NCBI GenBank assembly: GCA_011526285.1
Contig: WTJU01000021.1
Coordinates: 59,113-95,632 of the forward strand
From: Candidatus Arcticimaribacter sp.
GTDB lineage: Bacteria; Bacteroidota; Bacteroidia; Flavobacteriales; Flavobacteriaceae
Direction: 5' to 3'
DNA: 36,520 nucleotides
Part shown: piece after piece, positions 17,229 through 27,067 of the stretch
Numbering within the stretch: position 1 is the stretch's first letter
How the letters are laid out: every line of letters starts with the position of its first letter
Notes under the pieces: model-generated
Database searches by the model: none
What the model was told of the DNA's origin: nothing
Seen by the model: only the letters and a program-made list of their open reading frames with translations
Program-made: the position numbers and the translations under genes

Positions 17229-19016
17229 TTAATGTTGTAACTCTTCTTCTCCTTCTTTGAGCGGAACAATTTGAGATACCCAATCTTCTTCTTGACCTGG
17301 CTTTGAATAATCATAAGCCCAACGGTGTACGTGTGGAATTTCACCTGGCCAGTTCCCATGCATGTGCTCAACAGGGGCTGTCCATTCTAAAGTGTTAGAT
17401 TTCCATGGGTTTTGCTCAGCTTTCTTTCCGTAGAAAATACTGGAGATAAAGTTGTAAAGGAATACCAACTGTGCCGCACCTGCAGTAAAGGCAAAGATGG
17501 ATATTACTACATTGATGTCTGCAATGTCATCAAAATATGGGAAAGCTGTGTTTGTGTAGTAACGTCTTGGTAAACCAGCCATTCCAATAAAGTGCATTGG
17601 GAAGAATACTCCGTAAGCACATACAGCAGTTACCCAAAAGTGAACGTATCCCATGTTCTTGTTCATCATTCTTCCGAACATTTTAGGGAACCAATGGTAG
17701 ACTCCTGCAAATAATCCGTAAAGGGCAGAGATTCCCATTACCAAATGGAAGTGTGCAACAACGAAATAGGTGTCGTGAACGTTAATATCTAAGGTACTGT
17801 CCCCTAGAATAATTCCTGTTAAACCTCCCGAAATAAATGTTGAAACCAAACCAATTGAAAATAGCATGGCTGGATTTAATTGAAGGTTCCCCTTCCAGAG
17901 GGTGGTTATGTAGTTGAATGCTTTTACTGCCGATGGGATTGCAATTAAAAGGGTAGTAAATGTAAATACCGACCCTAAAAATGGATTCATCCCCGAGATA
18001 AACATATGATGCCCCCAAACAATGGTAGAAAGGAAAGCAATCGCTAATATAGAGGCTACCATAGCACGGTAACCAAAGATAGGTTTACGTGCATTTGTTG
18101 CAATAATTTCTGATGTAATCCCTAAAGCAGGTAGTAATACAATATATACCTCTGGGTGTCCTAAGAACCAGAATAAGTGCTCATAGAGTACTGGAGATCC
18201 GCCTTGGTAGTGTAACACTTCTCCTTGGATAAAAATATCGGATAGGAAGAAGGATGTTCCAAAGCTTCTGTCCATGATTAAAAGTAACGCTGCAGATAAC
18301 AGTACTGGGAAAGAAACTACCCCAATAATAGCGGTTACAAAGAAAGCCCAGATGGTCAACGGTAAACGTGACATCGTCATCCCTTTGGTGCGTAGGTTCA
18401 ATACTGTTACTATATAGTTCAATGACCCTAAAAGGGAAGAGGCAATAAATATAGCCATTGAGACTAACCATAAGGTCATTCCCATTCCTGAACCTGGTTG
18501 GGCTTGTGGTAACGCAGAAAGGGGTGGATAAATGGTCCAACCCGCAGCGGCTGGTCCTGCTTCAACAAATAATGAGGCTACCATGATGGCTGAAGACAAA
18601 AAGAACAGCCAAAAAGAAATCATGTTAAGTAAACCTGAAGCCATATCACGGGCTCCAATTTGCAATGGAATTAAGAGGTTACTAAACGTACCACTCAATC
18701 CTGCAGTCAATACAAAGAATACCATAATGGTTCCGTGTATAGTCACTAATGCTAGGTAAACGTTAGGATCCATAACACCTTCTGGTGCCCATTTTCCTAA
18801 CAATACATCAAATATTGCGAAAGACTGTTCTGGCCAAGCCAATTGAATTCTAAATAAAAGGGACATGGCAATACCAATAATTCCCATGAATAAACCAGTA
18901 ATTAAATACTGCTTTGCAATCATCTTGTGGTCCTGACTGAAGATGTACTTCGTCATGAACGTTTCTTTGTGATGATGCTCGTGCTCTTCTACATGTGCGT
19001 GCGCTACTGCTGACAT
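17229..19016 (-). CDS. coxA: Cytochrome c oxidase subunit I (aa3 type, A1 family)
   Basis: This is the catalytic subunit of the proton-pumping heme-copper oxidase in the inner membrane. The start is the ATG at 19016 (595 aa), preceded by an A-rich stretch. The longer in-frame TTG at 19079 would overlap coxB by 43 nt. All key residues are present: heme a ligands H94 and H424, heme a3 ligand H422, CuB ligands H287, H336 and H337, Tyr291 of HPEVY, the D-channel residues N113, D124 and N131 (Rhodobacter N121/D132/N139), E289, and K-channel K365. These make it an A1-type pump. The N-terminus (residues 6-16) holds six His. It follows coxB with a 20 nt gap and is the last gene of the operon. Confidence 0.97.
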   Translation of the reverse strand: MSAVAHAHVEEHEHHHKETFMTKYIFSQDHKMIAKQYLITGLFMGIIGIAMSLLFRIQLAWPEQSFAIFDVLLGKWAPEGVMDPNVYLALVTIHGTIMVFFVLTAGLSGTFSNLLIPLQIGARDMASGLLNMISFWLFFLSSAIMVASLFVEAGPAAAGWTIYPPLSALPQAQPGSGMGMTLWLVSMAIFIASSLLGSLNYIVTVLNLRTKGMTMSRLPLTIWAFFVTAIIGVVSFPVLLSAALLLIMDRSFGTSFFLSDIFIQGEVLHYQGGSPVLYEHLFWFLGHPEVYIVLLPALGITSEIIATNARKPIFGYRAMVASILAIAFLSTIVWGHHMFISGMNPFLGSVFTFTTLLIAIPSAVKAFNYITTLWKGNLQLNPAMLFSIGLVSTFISGGLTGIILGDSTLDINVHDTYFVVAHFHLVMGISALYGLFAGVYHWFPKMFGRMMNKNMGYVHFWVTAVCAYGVFFPMHFIGMAGLPRRYYTNTAFPYFDDIADINVVISIFAFTAGAAQLVFLYNFISSIFYGKKAEQNPWKSNTLEWTAPVEHMHGNWPGEIPHVHRWAYDYSKPGQEEDWVSQIVPLKEGEEELQH

Positions 19017-19036
19017 ACTCTTTTTCTTTTTTTTAA

Positions 19037-20101
19037 TTACTGAATGACTTGTGCAAAGGTTTGCTGCTGTGTCATCCACTGTTCATACTCCTCCTCGGTC
19101 TCTACTACAATTTTCATTTGCATGTTGTAGTGAGACGCTCCACAAATTTTGTTACACAACAAAACATAATCAAAGATATAAGGTTCTAGGGCTTCTTCAC
19201 CATTTGCAACCAATTCTTTGCTGTTTTCTTGACGAATTTTATTGATTTTTTTCACTTTGGCAATCATGTCTGGGTTCTGACGCATTTCTTCCGTAGTCGT
19301 AATCGGTGTAAATGCAAATTCAGTAATCATCCCAGGAACACAGTTCATTTGTGCTCTAAAGTGAGGCATGTAGGCCGAGTGTAATACGTCTTGTGAACGC
19401 ATTTTGAAAATAACTTCACGACCAACAGGCAAATGTAATTCTTGAACTACTACATCGTCTAATCCGTTGGGATCTGTAGCATCAATACCGACAAGGTTTT
19501 TACCATCAAAATCTTGAAGGAAACGCACGTTAGCATCTCCTAGCACACCGTCCTGACCAGCATAACGGGCTTTCCAGTTAAATTGCTGTGCATAGAGTTC
19601 TACCACAAGGGCATCTTCGTTTTCTTCTACCGCCATAATGTTGGTCCAAGTGTATAATCCGTACAAGATTAATCCAGCAAGTGTGATTACTGGTATAATG
19701 GTCCAAATGGCTTCTAAACGGTCATTATCGGCATAGAAGAGGGCTTTTTTGCCTTTTTCACCACGATACTTGTAAGCAAAGTAATGGAGTAAGGCTTGTG
19801 TGATGGTTTGCACAAAAAATATCAATGCAAAGGATATCCACATTAGGTTATCATAATCGCTACCGTGTTCTGATGCTGCCTCGGGGAGTAAAACATCGCC
19901 CCAAGCGTAGAATGAATACAGGGTTAATATGTAAATGAACGCTAAGAAAGCAAACATCAATTTACCTTGGGTATTGTTGTCTTGGTCGTTGGCAACTTCT
20001 GTGGTGTTACGGTTGGTTTGAGATAATTCAAACATCTTGGAAATTTGCCAGATGGAAATTCCGATTAAAACAAGTACCGTAAGGGTTAATATAGTCGTCA
20101 T
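19037..20101 (-). CDS. coxB: Cytochrome c oxidase subunit II with extra N-terminal membrane segments
   Basis: Subunit II receives electrons at the binuclear CuA centre and passes them to subunit I. The CuA ligands are intact: H241 (DVLHSAYMPH), C316 and C320 with H324 and M327 (CNKICGASHYNM). The aromatic electron-entry patch is QQFNWKARY. It differs from textbook subunit II in two ways. There are four hydrophobic segments (about residues 3-20, 48-67, 86-106 and 131-151) instead of two, and a 40-residue charged insertion (about 267-308) sits just before the CuA loop. There is no fused cytochrome c domain, so electrons must come from a partner, presumably the adjacent complex III cytochromes. 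The gene lies 18 nt after actF. Confidence 0.95.
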   Translation of the reverse strand: MTTILTLTVLVLIGISIWQISKMFELSQTNRNTTEVANDQDNNTQGKLMFAFLAFIYILTLYSFYAWGDVLLPEAASEHGSDYDNLMWISFALIFFVQTITQALLHYFAYKYRGEKGKKALFYADNDRLEAIWTIIPVITLAGLILYGLYTWTNIMAVEENEDALVVELYAQQFNWKARYAGQDGVLGDANVRFLQDFDGKNLVGIDATDPNGLDDVVVQELHLPVGREVIFKMRSQDVLHSAYMPHFRAQMNCVPGMITEFAFTPITTTEEMRQNPDMIAKVKKINKIRQENSKELVANGEEALEPYIFDYVLLCNKICGASHYNMQMKIVVETEEEYEQWMTQQQTFAQVIQ

Positions 20102-20119
20102 CTATCTCTACTAATTATT

Positions 20120-21469
20120 TTAATAATGAAAACGTTCACTCTCACCCATATATGGATCTCCTTTTGCCAGTAGGGGAGCTTTCGTTAAGGCTGTAAATAC
20201 AATAAAAATGAATAATCCTAAGAAGAATAAAAATCCTCCAACTTCAGGAATTCCTATGAACCATTGATCACCAACTGCAGATGGCATAATCATATTGAAT
20301 ACATCTAGGTAGTGTCCTAAAACAATCACAATTCCCGCCATTACTACAAAGTAATTGGTGCGTTTATAATCGCTGTTCATTAAGATTAATAATGGAAATA
20401 GGAAGTTCATAGCAATCATACCAAAGAAGGGTAGATTGTAATCTTCTATACGTGTGATGAAATAGGTTACTTCTTCAGGAATATTTGAATACCAAATTAA
20501 CATGAATTGAGAGAACCATAAATAGGTCCAGAAAACACTAACTCCAAACATGAATTTACCGAGATCATGAATGTGTGAATCATTTACAAATTCTAAATAT
20601 CCTTTTGATTTTAGGTAAATTGAGATTAATGCAATTACTGTTATTCCTGTTACAAACATGCTGGCAAAAACATACCATCCGAAAAGTGTACTAAACCAGT
20701 GTGGGTCGATGGACATAATCCAATCCCACGACATAATTGACTCTGTTACGATAAAGAAAACTAGGAAACCTGCAGACCAACGGAAGTTTTTTACGTGGTT
20801 GCTGTCATCCCCAGCCTCGTCTTGTGCCAGTGAATATTTTCTAGAAATGAAACGGTATAGGGTCCATCCTGCAAGGAAAAACACTGCTCGCCCTAGAAAG
20901 AAAGGTACATTTAAGAAACCTACTTTACCGGCAATAAGTTTGTCATGCGCCACTACTTCTGGGTCCATCCAAATGAATAGGTGATTCAAGTGGAAACCTG
21001 AAAGTGCGAGTATTATTACTACAATTATTCCACCAGGTAAAAGGTAGGCGGTAATTCCTTCCATTACTCTAAAGAGTACTGGTGACCAACCGGCTTGTGC
21101 TGCACGGTTTATGGCATAAAAGGCCAATACCCCGAGTGATATCATAAAGAAGAAAAACGCAGCCACATAGAGTGCGGCCCACGGCTTATTCTGCAATTGG
21201 TGGAACACATGTTCGTCGTGTGAAGCGTCGTGCCCTTCTTCTGCATGGCCAGCAGCTCCGTGCTCGCTTCCATGTGCGGCTTCATCAGCATGGGTAGTAG
21301 TTGTTGCGTGATCTTCACCGTGACCTGCGTCGTGATGTGATGCAGCAACCATGGCTTTGGCTTCTTCAATTGTTTTTGGTGCGCTTAGAAAACCATAGAC
21401 TAGACCGGCTAATCCAATCACCATAAAGGTAAAGGCTAAATTTCTGAGTTTATTTGAAAACGTGTACAT
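20120..21469 (-). CDS. actF: Alternative complex III membrane subunit ActF
   Basis: ActF is a multi-pass inner-membrane subunit related to ActC and to NrfD/PsrC quinone-interacting proteins. In alternative complex III it sits beside ActC and is thought to help proton movement. This 449-residue copy has a first membrane helix at about residues 10-29, then a His/Asp/Glu-rich loop at about 44-92 (twelve His), then about nine further hydrophobic segments. Its place between actE and coxB matches the conserved order actABCDEF-cox. The His-rich loop is low complexity and may bind metal or simply vary between species. The name rests on position and membrane pattern more than on any single motif. Confidence 0.9.
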   Translation of the reverse strand: MYTFSNKLRNLAFTFMVIGLAGLVYGFLSAPKTIEEAKAMVAASHHDAGHGEDHATTTTHADEAAHGSEHGAAGHAEEGHDASHDEHVFHQLQNKPWAALYVAAFFFFMISLGVLAFYAINRAAQAGWSPVLFRVMEGITAYLLPGGIIVVIILALSGFHLNHLFIWMDPEVVAHDKLIAGKVGFLNVPFFLGRAVFFLAGWTLYRFISRKYSLAQDEAGDDSNHVKNFRWSAGFLVFFIVTESIMSWDWIMSIDPHWFSTLFGWYVFASMFVTGITVIALISIYLKSKGYLEFVNDSHIHDLGKFMFGVSVFWTYLWFSQFMLIWYSNIPEEVTYFITRIEDYNLPFFGMIAMNFLFPLLILMNSDYKRTNYFVVMAGIVIVLGHYLDVFNMIMPSAVGDQWFIGIPEVGGFLFFLGLFIFIVFTALTKAPLLAKGDPYMGESERFHY

Positions 21470-21481
21470 AAACCTTTTATA

Positions 21482-22033
21482 TTATTTAAGAAGTGAGCTT
21501 CTCAGTTCCATAACGTGCTGTGCAATTTGCCAGCGTTCTGTTGCATTAACTTGACCTGCGTGCGATCCCATGGCGTTTTTACCATACATTAAAACATGGT
21601 AAATACTACCTTCTGTAATTTCACGATCAGCGTAACTAGGTACTCCCAAGAATTTTTCGCGGGTCATAAGGATCCCTTGTCCGTCACCTTTATTTCCGTG
21701 ACATACTGCGCAGTAAAGACCATACAGTTCTTTCCCTTCTGCAAGGTTGTCTGGGGTCGTTGCAATAGGTGAAATTAGTTCAGCTTTGGCAGCCTCATAC
21801 CCTTCATTCGTGTCAGGATATTCATAGGGTTGCCAGCCACGTGCAATTGAACCCTCTGCTGGTAGTTGTGCTTCTATTCCGTTGGCAAATGCGTCGGAGT
21901 CTGCATAGGTTTCATAACCCACAGGCTCATACATGTTGGGGAAGTATTGATAGTTGGGTTTTGAAGGGTCTTGGCATGCTCCAAGTCCGAGGGCCACAAC
22001 GATACTAAATGATAAGCTAAGCAGTTGTTTCAT
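21482..22033 (-). CDS. actE: Alternative complex III monoheme cytochrome c subunit ActE
   Basis: ActE is a membrane-anchored monoheme cytochrome c that carries electrons out of alternative complex III. The 183-residue protein has a lipoprotein signal peptide with lipobox LGAC (Cys20), a conserved N-terminal segment NYQYFPNMYEPVGYETY, and one CxxCH heme site (CAVCH, residues 108-112). Met149 or Met155 (LMYGKNAMGSH) is the likely sixth ligand. The ATG overlaps the actD stop by 1 nt (TAATG), so translation is probably coupled. The actF start follows after 12 nt. Confidence 0.94.
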   Translation of the reverse strand: MKQLLSLSFSIVVALGLGACQDPSKPNYQYFPNMYEPVGYETYADSDAFANGIEAQLPAEGSIARGWQPYEYPDTNEGYEAAKAELISPIATTPDNLAEGKELYGLYCAVCHGNKGDGQGILMTREKFLGVPSYADREITEGSIYHVLMYGKNAMGSHAGQVNATERWQIAQHVMELRSSLLK

Positions 22034-22563
22034 TATTCTTCCGTGTTTTCTGGGATGCTGATTTCTACAGCTCCTGTTTTTTTCAATAAGGCAGTTAACT
22101 CCTTTTCATTATCGTGAAGTTCCACCTCCATCAAGAACATATCATCAGTTGTTAATGGATTTGGATTTTCAGCTTCTTTAAATGGCCAAAGACGACTACG
22201 CAAGTAGAAGGTAATTACCATTAAGTGCGCCGCAAAGAAAACCGTCATTTCAAACATAACTGGAACGAAGGCAGGCATGTTTTCTAAAAAGCTAAAGCTT
22301 GGTTTTCCTCCAATATTTTGTGGCCAATCTACAATCATAATGTAGTTGATCATGGTAACGGCTACAGTAAAACCAATGCAACCGTATATAAAGGCCATGA
22401 TAGCAATTCGCGTTTCATTTAATCCCATGGCTTTATCTAGACCGTGAACAGGGAAAGGCGTATAAACTTCTTCGATGTGGTGCTTGTTTGCACGTACTTC
22501 TTTGACTGCGCTTAATAGCGTGTCATCGTCATCGTATAATGCGTGGATTACTTGATTACTCAT
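22033..22563 (-). CDS. actD: Alternative complex III subunit ActD (DUF3341)
   Basis: This is a small inner-membrane subunit of alternative complex III. The 176-residue protein has a short soluble N-terminal part (HALYDDDDTLLSAVKEVRANKHHIEEVYTPFPVHGLD as a ferredoxin-like fold region), two membrane helices (about residues 50-75 and 100-122), and an acidic cytoplasmic tail. PFPVHGLD is the recognisable DUF3341 hallmark. It overlaps actC by 8 nt and actE by 1 nt, so the three are tightly coupled. It holds no redox cofactor motif and probably has a structural role. Confidence 0.92.
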   Translation of the reverse strand: MSNQVIHALYDDDDTLLSAVKEVRANKHHIEEVYTPFPVHGLDKAMGLNETRIAIMAFIYGCIGFTVAVTMINYIMIVDWPQNIGGKPSFSFLENMPAFVPVMFEMTVFFAAHLMVITFYLRSRLWPFKEAENPNPLTTDDMFLMEVELHDNEKELTALLKKTGAVEISIPENTEE

Positions 22564-23944
22564 TTCCGTCTCTTAATTTTTTATAATTCTCTCCAGAAGA
22601 TTTCAAAATGGTTTTCACCTCTGCCTGTGCAATTACTGGGAAGGTTCTTGCATACAAAAGGAAAAGGACAAAGAAGAAGCCAATGGTTCCTATGAAGATT
22701 CCAATATCTACAAAAGTTGGTGAGAACATTGTCCAAGAAGAGGGTAGGTAATCGCGGTGCAATGAAGTCACAATGATTACAAAACGCTCAAACCACATTC
22801 CGACATTTACTACAATTGAAATGATAAAGGAGAACATTATGCTTGTTCTAAGTTTTTTAAACCACATGAACTGTGGTGAAAATACATTACAGGTCATCAT
22901 GGCCCAATACGCCCACCAGTAAGGTCCTGTTGCGCGGTTAAGGAAGGCGTACTGTTCGTACTCCACACCAGAATACCATGCAATAAATAGCTCAGTTATA
23001 TAAGCCACACCAACAATTGAACCTGTAATCATAATGACTATGTTCATTAATTCAATGTGTTGTATGGTGATATAGTCTTCTAAATTTGACACCTTTCTCA
23101 TGATAATTAAGAGGGTGTTTACCATAGCAAAACCAGAGAATATCGCTCCAGCAACGAAATAGGGTGGGAAGATCGTTGTGTGCCATCCTGGTATTACCGA
23201 GGTTGCAAAGTCAAAAGATACAATAGTGTGTACAGAAAGTACAAGAGGGGTAGCCAATCCTGCAAGAACTAGCGATACCTCTTCAAAGCGTTGCCAATCT
23301 TTCGCTCTTCCCGACCAGCCAAAGCTCAATAATGAGTAAATTTTCTTTTGGAAAGGTCGCACAGCACGATCACGAATCATCGCAAAATCAGGCAGAAGAC
23401 CCGTCCACCAGAAAACAAGTGATACGGATAAATAGGTTGAGATTGCGAATACATCCCAAAGAAGTGGAGAGTTAAAGTTCACCCAAAGTGAACCAAAACC
23501 GTTTGGAATTGGAAGAACCCAGTAGGCTAACCATGGGCGACCCATGTGAATAATTGGGAATAAACCTGCTTGAATCACCGAGAAAATTGTCATGGCTTCC
23601 GCAGAACGGTTGATGGCCATGCGCCATTTTTGACGGAATAATAATAATACGGCAGAGATTAAGGTTCCGGCGTGTCCGATACCTACCCACCAAACAAAGT
23701 TGGTGATGTCCCATGCCCAACCAACGGTTTTATTTAGTCCCCATGTTCCAATCCCGGTTGAGATGGTATAGATAATACATCCAAGACCCCAGAGGAAGGC
23801 GGTTAGTGCGATGCCAAAAACGATCCACCATTGGCGGTTGGCAATTCCTTCTACAGGGGCAGCAACATCAACGGTAATATCGTGATACGATTTATCGCCA
23901 GTTACTAGGGGTTTTCGAATCGGTGCTTCGTAATGCGAGGCCAT
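22556..23944 (-). CDS. actC: Alternative complex III quinol-site subunit ActC (NrfD/PsrC family)
   Basis: ActC is the polytopic NrfD-like inner-membrane subunit holding the quinol oxidation site. It passes electrons to the iron-sulfur subunit ActB. The 462-residue protein has about ten hydrophobic segments and typical family patches (WWVGIGHAGTLISAVLLL, HMGRPWLAYWVLP, GWHTTIFPPYFVAGA). The conserved GHAGT and HMGRPW regions are where the quinone pocket is placed in NrfD relatives. It lies 25 nt after actB. Length and context fit the family well. Confidence 0.95.
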   Translation of the reverse strand: MASHYEAPIRKPLVTGDKSYHDITVDVAAPVEGIANRQWWIVFGIALTAFLWGLGCIIYTISTGIGTWGLNKTVGWAWDITNFVWWVGIGHAGTLISAVLLLFRQKWRMAINRSAEAMTIFSVIQAGLFPIIHMGRPWLAYWVLPIPNGFGSLWVNFNSPLLWDVFAISTYLSVSLVFWWTGLLPDFAMIRDRAVRPFQKKIYSLLSFGWSGRAKDWQRFEEVSLVLAGLATPLVLSVHTIVSFDFATSVIPGWHTTIFPPYFVAGAIFSGFAMVNTLLIIMRKVSNLEDYITIQHIELMNIVIMITGSIVGVAYITELFIAWYSGVEYEQYAFLNRATGPYWWAYWAMMTCNVFSPQFMWFKKLRTSIMFSFIISIVVNVGMWFERFVIIVTSLHRDYLPSSWTMFSPTFVDIGIFIGTIGFFFVLFLLYARTFPVIAQAEVKTILKSSGENYKKLRDGNE

Positions 23945-23969
23945 ATGCGATTGCTTTTTCTAAGTTATA

Positions 23970-26900
23970 TTATACGTTTCTCACTTTTGTTTGATACATC
24001 ACGTTAGGTTTAGTTCCTACGTGCTCTAACAAGTGATACATACGATCGTTTTCTTTTAATTCGGAAACTTTGCTTTCCTTGTCATTGATGTCTCCAAACG
24101 TCATGGCACCACTAGTACATGCTGCAGAACAGGCTGTTTGGAATTCACCATCTTTAATTTCACGTCCTTCAAGTTTAGCATCAAGAATTGTTTTTTGTGT
24201 CATTTGAATACACATAGAACATTTCTCCATTACTCCACGAGAACGCACAACTACATCTGGGTTCAATACCATGCGACCAAGATCATTGTTCATGTGGTAA
24301 TCGAACTCATCATTTTTGTTGTACAAGAACCAGTTGAAACGACGAACTTTGTAAGGACAGTTGTTTGCACAGTAACGTGTTCCCACACAACGGTTGTAGG
24401 CCATATGATTTTGACCTTGACGCCCGTGTGAAGATGCAGCTACTGGACAAACGGTCTCACAAGGAGCGTGGTTACAGTGCTGGCACATTACTGGCTGGAA
24501 GGTTACCTGCGGATTTTCTGCGGCTTGTTCCATACGGCCAAATGTGGTCAATGAGTCGCCTAAGCCAGCAATATTTTCTTTGGTTTCTACATCACCTTCG
24601 AAAGTGTCGTCAGAAGAGTAGTAACGATCGATACGCAACCAGTGCATGTCGCGTGATTTACGCACTTCTTCTTTCCCAACAACAGGTACGTTGTTTTCAG
24701 CATGACAAGCGATAACACATGCCCCACAACCTGTACATGCGTTCAGGTCGATGGAAAGGTTAAAGTGATGACCAATGGAACGGTCAAAGGCTTGCCACAT
24801 ATCTACTTCTGGGGAAGTAACTTGTTCTTCAATATGGTTTTTAGACACTACAGGAATCGCATTCCAATAGGCTTTGTCTTTTGTATTAAATACCTCAAGG
24901 GTGGTTTCTTTTACGATATCTCCACGCCCCATTAGGGTATTGTGCAACTGCGTACATGCAAACTCATGGTACCCATCAGCTAAGCTAACGCTTACTTCTT
25001 GAACCGTATTTGCGTTATTGTAGAAAGCATACGCATTTACCCCCACTTGCATTTCGTCTTGAAGCCCTTTGCGCTCTCCATAACCAAGTGCAAGTCCTAC
25101 AGAACCTTTTGCTTGACCGGGTTGAATGACAACCGGTAGGGTAAGGGTTTTATCTCCTACTGTTACTTTAGCGTAACTTCCATTTAATGCTCCGTTTGCA
25201 ACATTGACGTTTTTCAAGCCTAAGGCAGATGCATCAGCAGCAGCAACAGTTAAGTAGTTGTCCCACGCAACACGTGTTATTGGGTCTGGGAATTCCTGCA
25301 ACCATGGGTTGTTGGCTTGTTGTCCGTCTCCCATTCCTGTTTTGGTGTAGAGGGTCAATTCTAGACCGCTGGCTTGTGCACTTGCCAATGCAGCAGCGGC
25401 AGCACTCAAATCTGATGCGGTATAGCTCGCTTCACTAGCAGTATTTTTGCTGTAGTACCCATCGTGAAGCACAGTGTTCCATGAGGTTCCCTCAAGAATA
25501 TTTGAATTCCAGTTGTTTTGAATGGCTTCATAGTAAGAGGTCTCACTACCGGTCCACTTCAACAATGCATCTTGAAACTGGAGTGTGTCAAACAAGGGTC
25601 TAATGGTTGGCTGTGCCAATGCAAAATGACCCGCTTTAAATTCATAGTCTCCCCACGCCTCTAGGTAGTGAGGTACTGCAGCAATGTATTGCGCAGCACT
25701 TGCCGTTTCATCTTCTTTCATGGAGAAAGCAACAGAAAGGTCAAGTTTTTTCATTCCTTCTGCAAAAGCTTCACCTTCCGGTAAAGTAAATGCAGGGTTA
25801 ATTCCTACTGTAATCAATCCGCCCAAGTCGCCAGAAATAACTTTTTCTATCACTGGTTTTACTTCGTTCCCGTTTTCGGAACGGGTGAGGCGTGGATTTG
25901 CTGCATCCATAACAACACTTCCAAGTGCATTATTGATGGCGAGCACAAGTGCTTGAGCTCCCTTGTCTTGTATACCAGAAACAACAACTGCCTTGTCTCC
26001 TGCAGCTTTAAGTGCCGCCACAGCAGCATCAACTTTTGCTTGATGTGCTTGACTCAATTTTCCACTTACAGCGGTTCCTGTAATTGCAGCATAAATGTGG
26101 GCTAAAATATTTTTTTGCGCTGATGGTGTGGCAGGTATACGAATATCTGCGTTTGCTCCACTCAACGTCATGTTTGCTTCAAATTGAAAGTGCTTTGACA
26201 TGGTTGCCTTCCCGTGGTGTTTGTTTGGAACACGGGTTTTAGCATAACCGCTGTCGTATCCGCCTCCTTGCCAATCGCCAAGGAAATCTGCTCCTATCGA
26301 AACAATGGCTTCTGCTTTGCTGAAATCATAGTCAGCAAGTGCACGCACACCATAAGCAGCTTCAAAAGCATCAATTGCAGGTGCAGCAGCTACGGTATCA
26401 AAAGCGACGTGTTTTATGTTGGGGTATTTCGCAGTAAAATCTGCAATAACTTTTGCTGTTGTAGGACTAGCGAACGTTTGCGTGAGTAGAACAACTTCTT
26501 TCCCAGTAGCCGCTAATGCAGCTAATTTTGCCCCAACTTGGGTGTGTAAATCATCCCAGCTTACGTCTTCACCATTGGCTTTTGGTCCTTGTAAACGTTG
26601 TGTGTCGTACATAGAAAGTACTGATGCATGCACACGGGCATTTGCGCCGCCAAGAGCAGGAGCGTCAGTATTACTTTCTACTTTGATTGGACGGCCTTCT
26701 CTTGTTTTTATTAAAATACTTGCAAAATCAAAACCGTCTGCAATTGCAGTGGCATAGTAATTTGCAACCCCAGGACGGATCTGTTCAGGCTGAACAACAT
26801 AAGGAACAGACTTAATTACTGGACCTTCACATGCAGCCAATGATGCTGCAGCTGTACTGAAGCCAACGTACTTTAAGAAGTCTCGTCGCGAAGTACTACT

Positions 26901-27041
26901 ATCTTCTAAGGCTTCTTTATCTTCTAAAAATTCGTTTACTGGAATATATTCGGCAAATTCTTTTTGCTCTAACTGGTCTACAATGGGAGATTTCTCATTG
27001 AGTTGCTCAGTATTTTTCCAATATGTTTTATTTGCTGCCAT
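23970..27041 (-). CDS. actB: Alternative complex III iron-sulfur / molybdopterin-like subunit ActB
   Basis: ActB is the large periplasmic electron-transfer subunit, a fusion of a molybdopterin-oxidoreductase-like domain without a bound Mo cofactor and a four-cluster ferredoxin domain. In this 1023-residue protein a Tat motif (RRDFLK, R52-R53) follows a 50-residue leader and is followed by a lipobox-like LAAC (Cys71), suggesting Tat export and lipid anchoring. The C-terminal third carries the cluster motifs CTGCGACVIAC, CQHCNHAPCETVC, CVGTRYCANNC and CSMC with CSAAC. The third has only three Cys in the C-x5-C-x3-C form, as expected for a 3Fe-4S site, and the others suit 4Fe-4S. It lies 26 nt after actA. 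Confidence 0.96.
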   Translation of the reverse strand: MAANKTYWKNTEQLNEKSPIVDQLEQKEFAEYIPVNEFLEDKEALEDSSTSRRDFLKYVGFSTAAASLAACEGPVIKSVPYVVQPEQIRPGVANYYATAIADGFDFASILIKTREGRPIKVESNTDAPALGGANARVHASVLSMYDTQRLQGPKANGEDVSWDDLHTQVGAKLAALAATGKEVVLLTQTFASPTTAKVIADFTAKYPNIKHVAFDTVAAAPAIDAFEAAYGVRALADYDFSKAEAIVSIGADFLGDWQGGGYDSGYAKTRVPNKHHGKATMSKHFQFEANMTLSGANADIRIPATPSAQKNILAHIYAAITGTAVSGKLSQAHQAKVDAAVAALKAAGDKAVVVSGIQDKGAQALVLAINNALGSVVMDAANPRLTRSENGNEVKPVIEKVISGDLGGLITVGINPAFTLPEGEAFAEGMKKLDLSVAFSMKEDETASAAQYIAAVPHYLEAWGDYEFKAGHFALAQPTIRPLFDTLQFQDALLKWTGSETSYYEAIQNNWNSNILEGTSWNTVLHDGYYSKNTASEASYTASDLSAAAAALASAQASGLELTLYTKTGMGDGQQANNPWLQEFPDPITRVAWDNYLTVAAADASALGLKNVNVANGALNGSYAKVTVGDKTLTLPVVIQPGQAKGSVGLALGYGERKGLQDEMQVGVNAYAFYNNANTVQEVSVSLADGYHEFACTQLHNTLMGRGDIVKETTLEVFNTKDKAYWNAIPVVSKNHIEEQVTSPEVDMWQAFDRSIGHHFNLSIDLNACTGCGACVIACHAENNVPVVGKEEVRKSRDMHWLRIDRYYSSDDTFEGDVETKENIAGLGDSLTTFGRMEQAAENPQVTFQPVMCQHCNHAPCETVCPVAASSHGRQGQNHMAYNRCVGTRYCANNCPYKVRRFNWFLYNKNDEFDYHMNNDLGRMVLNPDVVVRSRGVMEKCSMCIQMTQKTILDAKLEGREIKDGEFQTACSAACTSGAMTFGDINDKESKVSELKENDRMYHLLEHVGTKPNVMYQTKVRNV

Positions 27042-27067
27042 AGGACATTCTTCTATTTAAGCTCTTA

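Noticed and set aside
19017-19079. Longer coxA start at 19079
   Set aside because: It overlaps coxB by 43 nt and reads a poly-Lys stretch that is the A-rich leader; the ATG at 19016 fits the family.
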